DNA from: Sparassis latifolia
Lineage: Eukaryota; Basidiomycota; Agaricomycetes; Polyporales; Sparassidaceae
Assembly: GCA_018466975.1 (NCBI GenBank)
Contig: CM031563.1
Location: 372,001-436,000 of the forward strand
Direction of reading: 5' to 3'
Length of the DNA: 64,000 nt
Shown: positions 32,901 to 43,913 of the stretch, one piece after another
Numbering within the stretch: the stretch's first letter is position 1
Layout: each line of letters starts with the position of its first letter
The notes under the pieces: generated by a model
Seen by the model: the letters and a program-made list of their open reading frames with translations, nothing else
Database searches by the model: none
Told to the model about the DNA's origin: nothing
Program-made: the position numbers and the translations under genes

Positions 32901-35900
32901 CGTGAACTTGGAGTGATCGCCCGGGGCTACGACGACTCCGTAAACGTTAGAGACAATAGGGATCGTGGGCGCCGAGATCTTCACTTGGTTACCGAGCTGG
33001 CACAAGTCTTGGAGGATGGGGCTCATGGCAGAAGTGTGGTACCCGTATGGGACGTTCAATAGGATGGTCTTATTCCCCGCTTGTTTCAACTCGCCCTGCA
33101 GTAACTTCAACTCGTCCAGATTGCCCCCAAGGACACAGTCGGCAGTGCTACACGTGTGTCAGCGCGATAGTCCTGTCTGGTGATGGCAACATACCTGTTG
33201 TAACACGCAATCGACAGGCTCTGATAGTTCGCTGATTTGAGGATCTCCGTCATCTTCGAGGGGCTCACCCTGACCGCCAGCATGCCGGTGATTTTAGGAG
33301 CGCACTTCTGACTCATGAGCCGAGCTCTCTCCGCGACCACCTTGAGAGCATCATCGATGGTAATGACGTTTGCGGTAACTAGAGCCGCATACTCTCCGAG
33401 ACTGGCAGAGAAGTCAGTGTTATTACTATGAAACCAAACGAGACCAAATGTTACTCACCTATGACCAGCGACCGCGTCAGGTCGAACGCCCCACGACATC
33501 CACAGCGAGGCCAACGCATACTCGAGAACGAACACCGCAGACTGGAACACCTCGAAAGAATCGGCTGAAGCAGAGTCAGCATCACCGGAGGGACGGATGA
33601 CGCTCAAGATACTCGGATATCCCCACGAGATCAACTTGCTGTGACACTCGTCAACAATACGACGGAACGCCGGCGTGCTCTTGTACAGATTCGCGCCCAT
33701 ACCCACATACTGCCCACCCTGACCCGAGAACACAAACACGGTCTTGCCCGCCGACTTCTCCACTTCAATCATCTTCGCGTCCTTGAGGTTGGCACATAGC
33801 TCTGCCTTCGTCTTGCCAGAGGCGGCGACACGGTACCTGTAGAGCTTCCGACGCGCTGTTGCAGTGTACGCGAAGTCCGCGAGGGACAGCTGGTCGTGCA
33901 CCGACTCGTCGACGTACTGCAGGTACGACCTGCGCAGTTCGGCGGCGGCGGCCTCGCTGTCGCACGAGAAGCCGACGACGACGGCCGTAGGCGCGGAAGC
34001 AGTACCAGACGACTGAGGCACAGGAGGTTCTTCCAGAATCAGGGCCCCATTGGAGCCCGCTGCGCCGAAATTGTTGAGCAGAGCAAGGCGCTTATCGCCA
34101 TCAGCGGGCGCGCTCCATGGCGTGAGCCGCGTGTCGATGCAAGTGCCGTCAATGGAAAGCTCAGGGATCCTGGGGTTCAGCTGCTTCAACGAGATCACCG
34201 CCGGGATGGTGCGCTTGCGCATCATGAGGAGCAGCTTCGCCAGACCAGCAGCACCGGACGCGGCCTCTGCGTGGCCTATGTTCGCCTTCACCGACGTGAT
34301 ATGAAGCTGATTCTCCGCGGTGCGGTTGACGGCGAAGACGTTGCGGAGACTCTCAAGCTCGGTCGGGTCGCCCGCCTTCGTGCCCGTACCATGCGCCTCG
34401 ATGACACTGATGCGGCTCGGTTGGATACCCGTCGACGCGAGCAGCTTCTTGAACAGCTGGGTCTGCGTCGGAACGTGCGGATGCGTGATAGATTCGGCGT
34501 TCGCAGACTGATTGACCTCGATGCCGCGGATGACGCCCAGGATGTTGTCCTGCTCGGCCAGCGCGTCGGACAGGCGCTTCAGCACGAACATCCCGCATCC
34601 CTCAGAACGGCAGTACCCATCGGCGGAGGAATCCCAGGGACGGCACTGGCCGGTGGAGCTGAGGAAGTGCGCTCGATCAAGGCCGAAGTACATCTGCCCA
34701 TGGATCTCAGTATGGACATTGCTGGTGGACATGGGAAACGTACGTCTGGACTGGCAATCACATTGACGCCTCCAGCAATAGCGGCGTTGCAATCACCATT
34801 GTTGAGAGCGCGGCAAGCCTGATAGATAGATACCATGGATGAGGAGCACGCCGTGTCGATGACTAAGGAAGGCCCGCTGAATCCGAACGCATATGAGACC
34901 TTGCCACTCAAAAAGGACTGCAGAGTGCCTGATGTTGGCAGATGGATTAGGTGCATACTTCCCACGGAGAAAGTCACATACCCGTGCTATAGTAGACATC
35001 TATGTCGTTTCGCAGGTTCTGCACGTAATCATTTGTCGCCACGCCTACGTATGTGGCGAATGTGTCCGGGTTGAAGCAGGGTGTGGCGTTTGGCACGTAA
35101 CCCGCGTTCTCGAGTGCGTGATAGGTTACCTGGAGGAGAACCCTCTGCTGAGGATCCATGCTGCGCGCCTCACGGGGTGAAACGCGGAAAAACACGTTGT
35201 CGAAAGCGTCGGGGCTCTCGATGAAATTTCCGAACCGCGTCTTCATCACCCGTTTTAAGTCCTTCGAGGGAGTCGTATACTTGGAGACGTCAAACCGGCG
35301 CTTGGGAATCTGCATGGGGGACAGTCAGTGTCATTTTAATTTGGAGAATAATCACGACTAACTTCGGACACGGTGTTGAGGCCCTTCTCAAGTACTTCCC
35401 AGAGCCCGTTAATGTCTGGAGCACCGGGAAGATTGACAGCCATGCCGATGATGGCAATTGGTTCGCGACTGGGCGCAGAATCTACAAGGGCTCTCGGGAC
35501 TGGGTTGGATGGACCCTCAGAGTCTGCGATGGACGTCCAATCGACGACAGTGATATCCAGATCCTGCAACGACCTCGCCATCCCGCGCCAGAGCGAAGTA
35601 CCAGGCCCGATGTTCATGAGGCGGAGAGAACGGTCCTTGACGGCCGGATCTGAAGAAATAGCGGCGATGACGCGATCGAAATTTACGGGATGGAGCATTG
35701 TCATGTCGACGATCGCCTCGACTAGTGTTGGGGAGAATCCGTGGTTTGCTCCGCTGATTATTTCACCGTCGACCGTGGAGCGCAGGGAGTGCTTTAGTGC
35801 ATCGTAAGTGGGAAAACGGATGTTCCGCCGAGCGATATCGGCCATGATGCGATCCTTGACTTCTCCCGTCTGAGAAGAGTGGTACAGAGTATGGATCGCT

Positions 35901-36704
35901 GCAGATTTTGAAGAAGTGGACAATAAGTGATTGGCTCTAAATTCGGACAAAGCTTCCGGTCTGCCAGAAACCGAAACGCAAGTAGCATGCGTCACCGCGG
36001 TGAGATGTAAAACAGGGCCAGACGGCTGCCCGAGCGACATGGTGAGTGCATCGAAAAACAGTATAATGAAGCAATCAACCCACTTGATTCTGGTTGTAGC
36101 TGTCCACAGCACGTTGGACCTCATCACGGGGCGCACCAAAAAATACAAAACTCCATGGCGCAGACGCATCAGAAGACGGCTGGAGAGAAAGCGTCGAGGA
36201 TGCGAATTGCTGCGAGCGCAGACCTAACCAGAAAGCTAGTCGGAACGTCTCGACGGCATTGACTAGGAATGAGGGGATATCCTGTGAGGCTGCAACGACA
36301 GTGGCTGCGAACATTCCTGACGAAAACCCAATGAAATTAGAAGCTTCTGTGGAGAAACCGCTCGACCCCGGACTGGAGACACCGGCTGCAGCCAGATAGC
36401 GCAGTACTTGGACGAGGAAGAGATGTGTATTTGCAACGATGGCGTTACTCCTGAGGTCGAGCGAGATATGTAACAAAGCGCGAGGTGAGGAGAATCGAGG
36501 AATGTCTAGTCCCGAAACTGATTGCTCGTCTGGTGAGAGGGACTGAAACTCGTGCAAAAATGCTTGGTGGCAAGCTAGCAGGAGAGCGCTCCCTAGAGGC
36601 AGCTCAGCATCTCGGAGCGCAGTGGCGATAGTCTGTGGGGCGAAGCTGGCGGGGGTGCCCTGGCCATCGAAGAGAAATGCGTTGTATGGGAGACTCTGCG
36701 TCAT
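29972..36704 (-). CDS. Non-reducing polyketide synthase SAT-KS-AT-PT-ACP-ACP-TE
   Basis: Iterative type I synthase of about 2100 residues making an aromatic polyketide, probably of the orsellinic acid kind. In order: a SAT domain (start [25 protein letters not shown] near 36320); a KS with [19 protein letters not shown] and [10 protein letters not shown]; an AT with [12 protein letters not shown] and [10 protein letters not shown], the serine codon being split by an intron near 33460; a PT domain with [15 protein letters not shown] and [14 protein letters not shown]; two ACPs with [10 protein letters not shown] (near 31350) and [10 protein letters not shown] (near 31035); and a thioesterase with [14 protein letters not shown] and GNHFEPF. 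All catalytic residues are visible except that the SAT has GxSxG where cysteine is usual. No methyltransferase or reducing domains are present. Only a few small introns interrupt it. The ATG at 36704 directly precedes the SAT; an earlier in-frame ATG at 36875 is unlikely. This domain order matches characterised basidiomycete orsellinic acid synthases. Confidence 0.95.
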
Positions 36705-37210
36705 CTGAAGGAGTAGAATCCTGAGAGAGAGACGAGGGTGTGAAGGGGGGCCGTTGAGAGCCGTTGGAGGACTTGAGCATGGTTTGGAATAGGTACATAT
36801 ATTCGTGGAGAGTGAGAGTCCGATAAGCCCCAGCCCCGATGATGGCCAGAGGACGCAGAGATGCAAGGAAGACAAAGTTCAGGATGGCATACTCCGGTCC
36901 ATACCTCGCATCGGACAAACATCCCATCAATCAATATCCGGGACGCCCGGAGGAGGGCGTCTTGCTATCATCAGACGAATCTTCAACAGAGATCGCCGAC
37001 ATGAACCGTTTCTCCCGGGATTCCTTCCAATTTTATTTCTTGCGAAAATACAGTAGACCGAGCTGGCTTCCCATCCTTATCTCCAGTCTTCTGCTCCGCC
37101 AAATCGCCGGTATCTCCAAACTCTTCGTGGACTATGAGGTAACAAGTGCACATTTATTATTTGTCACGCGCGGCCAGTCTACTGGCACAGCTTGAAATCC
37201 TGCAGTGAGC
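36705..37210. other. Upstream region of the polyketide synthase
   Basis: No gene is seen. It ends at the left arm of the foldback, about 500 bp upstream of the PKS start, so the repeat probably lies at the edge of or within the promoter region. Confidence 0.5.
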
Positions 37211-37580
37211 GCTAAATAAAATGTCGGAAAACTCTTAGCGCCCATATAGTGTCACGATTTTGTCACGATTTCATTGAATATCCTTGAGTTACAAATTTCG
37301 TTGCCTTTTAAGGCCATTATAAGGTTTTGTCCCGAAGAAAAATGCCCAAAAATGGTTTAAATGGTACTCAATGAAATTGTGATGCATTGTGACTGTCACT
37401 TTTTGGTCACTTTGCCATCTAGTACCATTTAAACCATTTTTGGGCATTTTTCTTCGGGACAAAACCTTATAATGGCCTTAAAAGGCAACGAAATTTGTAA
37501 CTCAAGGATATTCAATGAAATTGTGACAAAATCGTGACACTATATGGGCGCTAAGAGTTTTCCGACATTTATTATTTAGC
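37211..37580. repeat. Near-perfect foldback element (MITE-like inverted repeat)
   Basis: Arm 1 (37211-37368) and arm 2 (37421-37580) are reverse complements over about 158-160 bp. They differ only by one base (GTCACGATTT versus GTCACAATTT) and a 2-bp indel near the outer ends, with a 52-bp spacer. Outer ends read GCTAAATAA. The arms contain GTCACGATTTTGTCAC, and a related TGTGACTGTCAC lies in the spacer. The element is AT-rich compared with neighbouring genes and encodes nothing. No clear target-site duplication is visible. It could be a non-autonomous foldback transposon or the template for a long hairpin RNA. The near identity of the arms implies recent origin or gene-conversion upkeep. Confidence 0.92.
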
Positions 37581-39184
37581 AAACTGACTACTCATGCAGT
37601 ACTCATGACTCAGTCTGACTTATGCGCGCGTCTTGAACGCGGAGAGCTGAGAAACTTGATGCAGATCGTACACTGCATGCGCCACAAATATTGGCGCGGA
37701 CGCTCTGCAGGGTTGACTTTGCCGCGCCGTCGGATAATATTAGGCCAACCTTCCACTGCTCGGACGGGTTCCCCGCAGGGCATTGACCCTGGATTCGGCT
37801 TCTTCGGAAAGGTGAGAATCCTCTTGCCATTCAATGAGTCTCTGCGGTCTCAAGGTAACGCGCCTTTGACGCTCTCTGCACTTTGCGCACTGGGCACACT
37901 CCACTCCATATCAGAGCCTTTTCGACAAGTTGCAACCCATCATCCTCTTCGGGAACTTGCGTTCGTCATAAAGATGCCGCAAGGTCAATGCTCTCCCTTC
38001 GCGCTCCGGACATCCCGCGGGAAAGAGTGGCAATGGTGCGGATGTTCTTCTCGTCTTGCGTGCTATCTCCGCAGATTATAAGGCTCCACATGTCCACCAA
38101 AGGCACCATGACAAATGCGTGGAGTCTCTGCAGAGGCTGAACTTCGACAGTATTTCATGGCCGGATCGACAACATATTCCGATTCTTTTGCTTCGATGCA
38201 TCCTATCTTTCTGCCAACATCCCTTCCAGCTCATCTCTTGCTGGGCACACAGATGTGCACGACCATGTGTGGAGGGACGGCTTCATAGTGACTTTGAATG
38301 CTTCTGTGCGCATCCCTATGGTTGTCGCCTCAGCCTGAGGCGGGGCGGAGGTTAGCTGCTGATACTTGCTACGTCTTGTTATGTGTATTATCTTGTCCCT
38401 GCAGTCGTAAACTACACCACAATTACTGCCATATTTTTTCTGAAGTCTGGCCTGTAGCGATTCTGGTGCGACGGGAAGCTACTCGACATCTGCCTAGGTA
38501 TGTCCCGCCAACCTCTGGTAAATCGTTTGATGTTACTCATAGGCTTAAACACCTTCGTTCCAGCAAACTCGACAAACATTCAAACACCAGGATCAGCGAC
38601 CGCTTCCTTGATTCCTTCCTATACCACCATCGGCCTTTGCGATGCCCGAGACGTGCAACGTCGTGGCATCTTGAAAGAGTTATTCACAGGCTGCTAGGGA
38701 ATGCTTCCAATGCAGCAATCCTTGTACCCGCGTTTCAGTAAGTACCCCTCATGAGTTCGATCAGAGTCACTCTGGTTCAGGCATGACGGCGTTATGTCAT
38801 CACTGACGCCTTGCGGAGTGTACCTCTACGCTAGGCCTCTGCGTTTGTTGTCTTTCTGCGTCCTGCTCATTCCGACCCTGGCGCAGACGGTCCTCAGCAC
38901 CTCACTACCAAAGTACTGAAGACATCTTTACTCTCGTCGTACCCTTTTCGGCATCGGTGGCATGCATGCCTACAACTCCGTTGTGGCCGTGACACTATCA
39001 AGATCACGCCGTGCGCACGCGGAGCCGACTCCGGTCCTCGCCACTCGCGTCCTGTAAGTCTGGCGGCGAGCGCATTCTTAATGAGCTCTGTTTTGTCTAT
39101 TCTGCTGCAGTCTAACCACGATCACCTACTGAAAACACAACCGAAAACATTACACTCATGGTTCTTTACTGCGACAGAGGGAGC
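37581..39184. other. 1.6 kb unassigned between foldback and reductase
   Basis: There are several overlapping plus-strand frames (37605-38081, 37883-38140, 38056-38355, 38298-38741) of up to 158 codons, with plausible small introns between them. No domain, zinc-cluster motif or membrane-helix pattern could be read. It may be a decayed gene, a lineage-specific gene, or the long upstream region of the reductase. Confidence 0.4.
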
Positions 39185-42100
39185 ATGTCCTTCGTGCGCC
39201 CGAAATTCAGCTTGCAGCAGTCGTCGGCATTTTCCCCCCCGCCGGACAGCCTCCGCTCCCTTCCGGATCTGGTCGAATTTAATGCCTGCTACAATCCGAA
39301 GCATCTTTTCTGCCTGCAGTATCAGCATGACGTCCAGTTACCGCCGCGTCGCATCATGATGGGCGACCTCCACAGCGCAGTGCTGCGGTGCTCCACGTGG
39401 CTAGCGGAGCAGGGTATGGTGCAGACTCCTGCGATAGTGGAGGGCAAACTCGTCAAGGCTCACCCGGTTGCTCTGTTGATGTCCAGCGACGTCGGTTGGT
39501 TCATCGTGTTCTTGGCTTTGTTGCGCGTCGGTGTTCCTGTGAGATTCTATCTTCCTTTTCTTCTAGGACGTGATTGACATCTGTCCTTGCTCCAGGTGGT
39601 ATGCTTGTCTGCTCGTTTGTCCCCCCCGGCAGTTGTACACCTTGCCGTGGAAACGAACGCCAGGGCTATTCTCATTTCTCCGCAGCTGGAGATTCTTGCC
39701 GCAGAAGCGACGTCTCTGCTGTCGTCGAAGGAAGAATTAGCCGTGCAACCTCGCTTCCTGCAGGTACCATCATACGTCGACTTCGTGCGAGCCGCACCCA
39801 TGGAGGCGGAGTCTCAGTCATCGCCGCCGGCGAACCAGATCATCGATGCTCGGGATAAGAACGTAGTGATATTGCATTCGTCTGGAACGACGGGCCTGCC
39901 AAAGCCTATCTATCACACACACGCATATTTGCTCGGCTATGCCGCCTGCCACAGGTTGTCGGAGCACGATGTCGATGGCGGTCTGAACTTCTCGACTTTG
40001 CCGCTGTATCATGTATGTGAATGATACATGTTTATCTTGGTATGATGCTGAGAGTATCATCTAAGGGCTTCGGATTGCTTGCTCCCTGCCTCTCACTGTC
40101 GGTTGGACTTCCAGTCGCCATGTTCGCAGCGACAACGATACCCACCGGAACATCTTCGTATGAGATTTTGAAGTCTTGTGGCGCAACATCCCTGATGACA
40201 GTCCCTTCGATACTCGAAGAGCTGTACCTTCTTGAGGGTTCGTGTGGTGTAGACGCCCTTCGTCCCCTCCGGCTTGTGGCTGTCGGTGGTGCGGCCATGA
40301 AGTCGAGCGTCGCAGAGCCATTGGCTGCCTCAGGTGTACCCATTCTGAATCACTGGGGCGTGACCGAGTTAGGAGCCATTGCGCCCATTATAATTCCCGA
40401 AGAGGGTTATGATTGGCACTATCTGCGCCTGAGAGATGATCTGAACCTGCGCATCGAGGCTATTGACGGGCAGCCCGGAAATTACCGTCTCGTTGGGCTG
40501 CCTCTGGGCTCGTCCTGCGAGTTCATCGTTCAGGATTTGCTCACAGTGAACCCCAAGAAGCCTGGGACAGAGTTCAAGATCCTTGGTCGAGTCGATGATC
40601 TGATTGTCCTCGCGACCGGCGAGAAGGTGCGACCGACGCTACTGGAACAGCACGTTTCGGAGCACCCTCTTGTGAAAGGCGCTGTCGCTATCGGGGAGGG
40701 ACAGTTCCAGCTGGCATTGCTTGTCGAAGCGGCTTCCCATGTGCAGCTGGATGTCGCGGACGAAAAGGAGGTGTCATCTTATCTCGACAAGATCTGGCCG
40801 GCGGTAGTCCTCGGTAACGACTTCACAGACAACCATGCTCGCGTGACGCGCGAGATGATTCTCGTCACTACGTCGTCTTCTCTGCCCCTGGCACGCACCC
40901 CCAAAGGCAGCATCCCGCGGAACGACAACGCCAAGCTATTCCAGACAGAGATCGATGCGCTGTACGCGAAGGCTGACATGGCCAATGTGAAGCCTTTGCC
41001 TCTAGATGACGACGAGCAGCTGAAGGAAGCTATCCGCGAGGCTGTCCACGCGTCATTCACTATCCCACGGGCTATCGCGGACGAAGACGACTTCTTCGAA
41101 CGTGGTATGGACTCCCTCCAGGCGACTGTGCTACGTCGTCGCCTTGCTGCATCTGTCGCGCTCGCTTCGTGGGGAGATAAGGGATCCTGGACCATCTCAC
41201 CCAATTTCGTCTACGCTAATCCATCTGTCCGTGGTATCTTCGAAGCTCTGAAGACACATCTTGGGTCAGGTTCCGTCGACGCATCATGTGATAGAATCCA
41301 ACAAATCCGCAATGTCGCCGCAGAGTATATGCAGAAGATCGCCGCTCTACAGCCGGCTCCGCGCTCTTGCGATACGTCTAAGCACATTGTCGTGCTCTTG
41401 ACTGGGAGCACTGGCAGTCTCGGAAGTGCGCTGTTGAGCGATCTTGCGCGTTCGCCTTTCGTAACGAAAGTAATAGGTTTGAATCGCCAGTCTGCAAGTG
41501 ATATTCACAAGCGTCAGCTAGCTGCGCTGACGAAAATAGGTGTTGATCTGGGTGAAGACTGGAAGAAGGTTGTGCTGCTTGAAGGTGATCTGTCGCTTGA
41601 ACACTTCGGGTTAGATAGTTCCACATATGACGGTCTCCGGGAAGTAACACACATCATACACAACGGTATGTCTTCCATTCTAGGTCATGGTTGAGCATCA
41701 TGTTGATATCTTGTAAGCGTGGCCCATGGATTTCAACCGGTCTCTCACATCTTTCCGCCCTCACCTCGATGCAAGCAGAAATATTGTGCAACTCTGTCTG
41801 GATAGTACTTGCAGATCTCCTGTACGAGTTCTGTTTTCGTCTTCCATTGCTGTTGTAGGGCGTTATCCCATCCTCAATGGAGGTAACGAGCCTATCAAGG
41901 AAGGACCGTTGGAAGATCCGGAGGCCATCGATCACTTCGGATACGCAGAGGCGAAGTGGGTTTGCGAAAAGATGTTCGAGGAGGCGTCTCGTCGATTTAG
42001 AGATCGTATCATTGCGGGTAATGTTCGAATTGGCCAACTCACAGGCCCTGAGGCCACTGGCGCTTGGAGTATATCGGAGCATCTGCCTATGATAATCAAG

Positions 42101-42611
42101 TCGGCTGCTGCTGTCGGAAGAATGCCAATAGTTGAAGGGGTTCGTAGTCCTTTGACTCGGGATGTCGTACAGCACAGGTCGCTGACGTTCTCATGGTTGA
42201 CAGCACGCATCGTGGATACCCATTAACCGAGCGTCGCAGGCTTTCATCGAACTGCTCTTTTCCCCGTGGTCCTGTCCCGTGTACCATCTCGAGAACCCGT
42301 CTCGCCAACCGTGGTCCGAGGCGCTAGAAGTGTATGCGTCAGAGCTCAAACTCTCTTCGCCAGACCAAACTCTTCCCTATCTGCAGTGGTTGGACAAAGT
42401 GCGAGAGAACCCTGACACGGTCGCCAACCCCTCCGTAAAGATCATGCCCTTCCTAGAGTCCGAGTTCCTCAGGATGGCAACGGGGCAGGTGGTGCTAGAT
42501 ATGTCCATAGCGAAGACGATGTCGCCATCTCTGAAGGCGTGCGGGCCACTTGAGCCCAGTCACCTTCTCCGTTATGTCAAGTTTTGGCGCGATGAAGGGT
42601 TCCTGAGGTGA
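39185..42611 (+). CDS. NRPS-like adenylate-forming reductase (A-T-R)
   Basis: Multidomain enzyme that activates a carboxylic acid with ATP, loads it on a carrier arm and reduces it, typically to the aldehyde. The A domain has VVILHSSGTTGLPKP (core A3), LNHWGVTELGAI (A5) and LGRVDDLIVLATGEKVRP (A8-A10 region). The carrier domain has DDFFERGMDSLQATVLRRR with the phosphopantetheine serine. The reductase domain starts VVLLTGSTGSLGSALLSDLA, a Rossmann nucleotide motif, and contains the short-chain-dehydrogenase pair in HFGYAEAKWVCEKM. There is no condensation domain. About 1050 residues after removing small introns is normal for this group. The start at 39185 (MSFVRPKFSLQQ) is chosen; an in-frame ATG at 39158 is possible. 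It is transcribed divergently from the polyketide synthase, with the foldback between them, so reduction of the PKS acid product is an obvious hypothesis. Confidence 0.92.
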
Positions 42612-43913
42612 ATATTTCTGATGTCTGCTCGCGTTCTGGCTTCACGCGTAGATGCGAATTGGTATATCCCATTTGTGTATAAGTATCTCCCAAGCTACAT
42701 CATTGATCCAGAAGCTGGTCGTGTCTTACTCCGAGCTGGTCGGCGTATACGATGATCTTGGGTACCTGCCCGTGTTGATCGACTGAAGATCCCAGATTGT
42801 GATTACAAGATCAGATACCTTCCGACCTGCTTCCGACCTGAGCCTGAGCCTCTGGATCGCAGCCACACCGCTCGGCCACAGCTGGTAATCTATACACTAT
42901 CGGCCGGCAAGTTTGACAAGTCTTCAGGGTGACCCATCAGTCGTGCACCCCTTACTACAATGTCAGCGCAGGTGGATGCCTTTCTGATGTATGGCTCGCA
43001 CCATGTCGTCATGTCGGAGATTCCAGATACCACCCCGGGGATGGAATCTGACCATGCCTTCAGGGTCGTTCTGGAATCCATCGAAGACGCTAGACTTGCG
43101 AGTCGGACCGTCGAAACGGCTAGGTAAATTTGAGTAGCTTTGTGATTCCGTTCAATTGGCATTTGGACGGCACGTTGCTCGTTGACCACGTTCTCTAGCG
43201 TACTATAGGCTGTCGTTGAGTCATTAGTACCAGTGTCGGGGAAGGGAAAGCGTCTATGACTATATCATACCAATCCACCGTGAGTTTTGCACCCGCACTA
43301 GGTACTAGTAAATTGTACCTTCAGGTGATAGCTGTTAGGTATAGTAGTGCCGATAGCACACCTTTTGATCTGTGTGTGAAAGCCGCCTTCATGGGCTCGT
43401 ATCTGAGTGTCCGAGGCGAAGTCTGTACGGTAAACCACCAGTACGTTAGCGTTATCAGCGCACCTTTTTCTCCTGAATACTCCGTGGAGGGTTGACGATG
43501 AGTGGAATATCAAACGCACGCCCCGCTGGCTCGCGCATCCTACATCTGGATGCTCCGTGCATCATTAGCATATCACTGACAGCGGTTGCAGATCACTAAT
43601 TGCGCACAGATCCCTGTAGATCCCAGATTATGTAAATTGCATTTACAATCAGTGGCGGTTACATGGGTCCCTGTGTATACCGCCTGAACATCAAATTCAA
43701 TATCTATATAACTGGAGGTTACATGGGTCCTTGAGAGACTTCACGTCACACGTCAACGTTTCAACACTGGCAACGCGGTTTCGGACACCGACTCTCTATT
43801 GAGTTACACATACATTTACATTCGCATTCACACCACGAATAGCACCACATAATCAGCAGTAAAACAACCTCCCCAATATAAACCTGGAACTGAAGCTATA
43901 GCATCCCTCTGCA
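42612..43913. other. Convergent 3' region, no gene recognised
   Basis: It lies between the 3' ends of the reductase (+) and methyltransferase (-). It contains a repeated GGTTACATGGGTCC and a small duplication of AGATCCCAGATT. No gene was found. Confidence 0.5.
43657..43730. repeat. Pair of 14-bp direct repeats
   Basis: GGTTACATGGGTCC occurs at 43657-43670 and again at 43717-43730, exactly 60 bp apart. Confidence 0.8.

Noticed and set aside
31191..34822. Long plus-strand frames of 250-345 codons (31191-32228, 32313-33062, 33896-34822)
   Set aside because: All lie antisense to intact polyketide synthase domains with every catalytic motif on the minus strand; they are Arg-rich composition shadows.
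37211..37580. Foldback as an intrinsic terminator
   Set aside because: Arms of about 160 bp with a 52-bp spacer are far too long for a terminator, and this is a eukaryotic genome.
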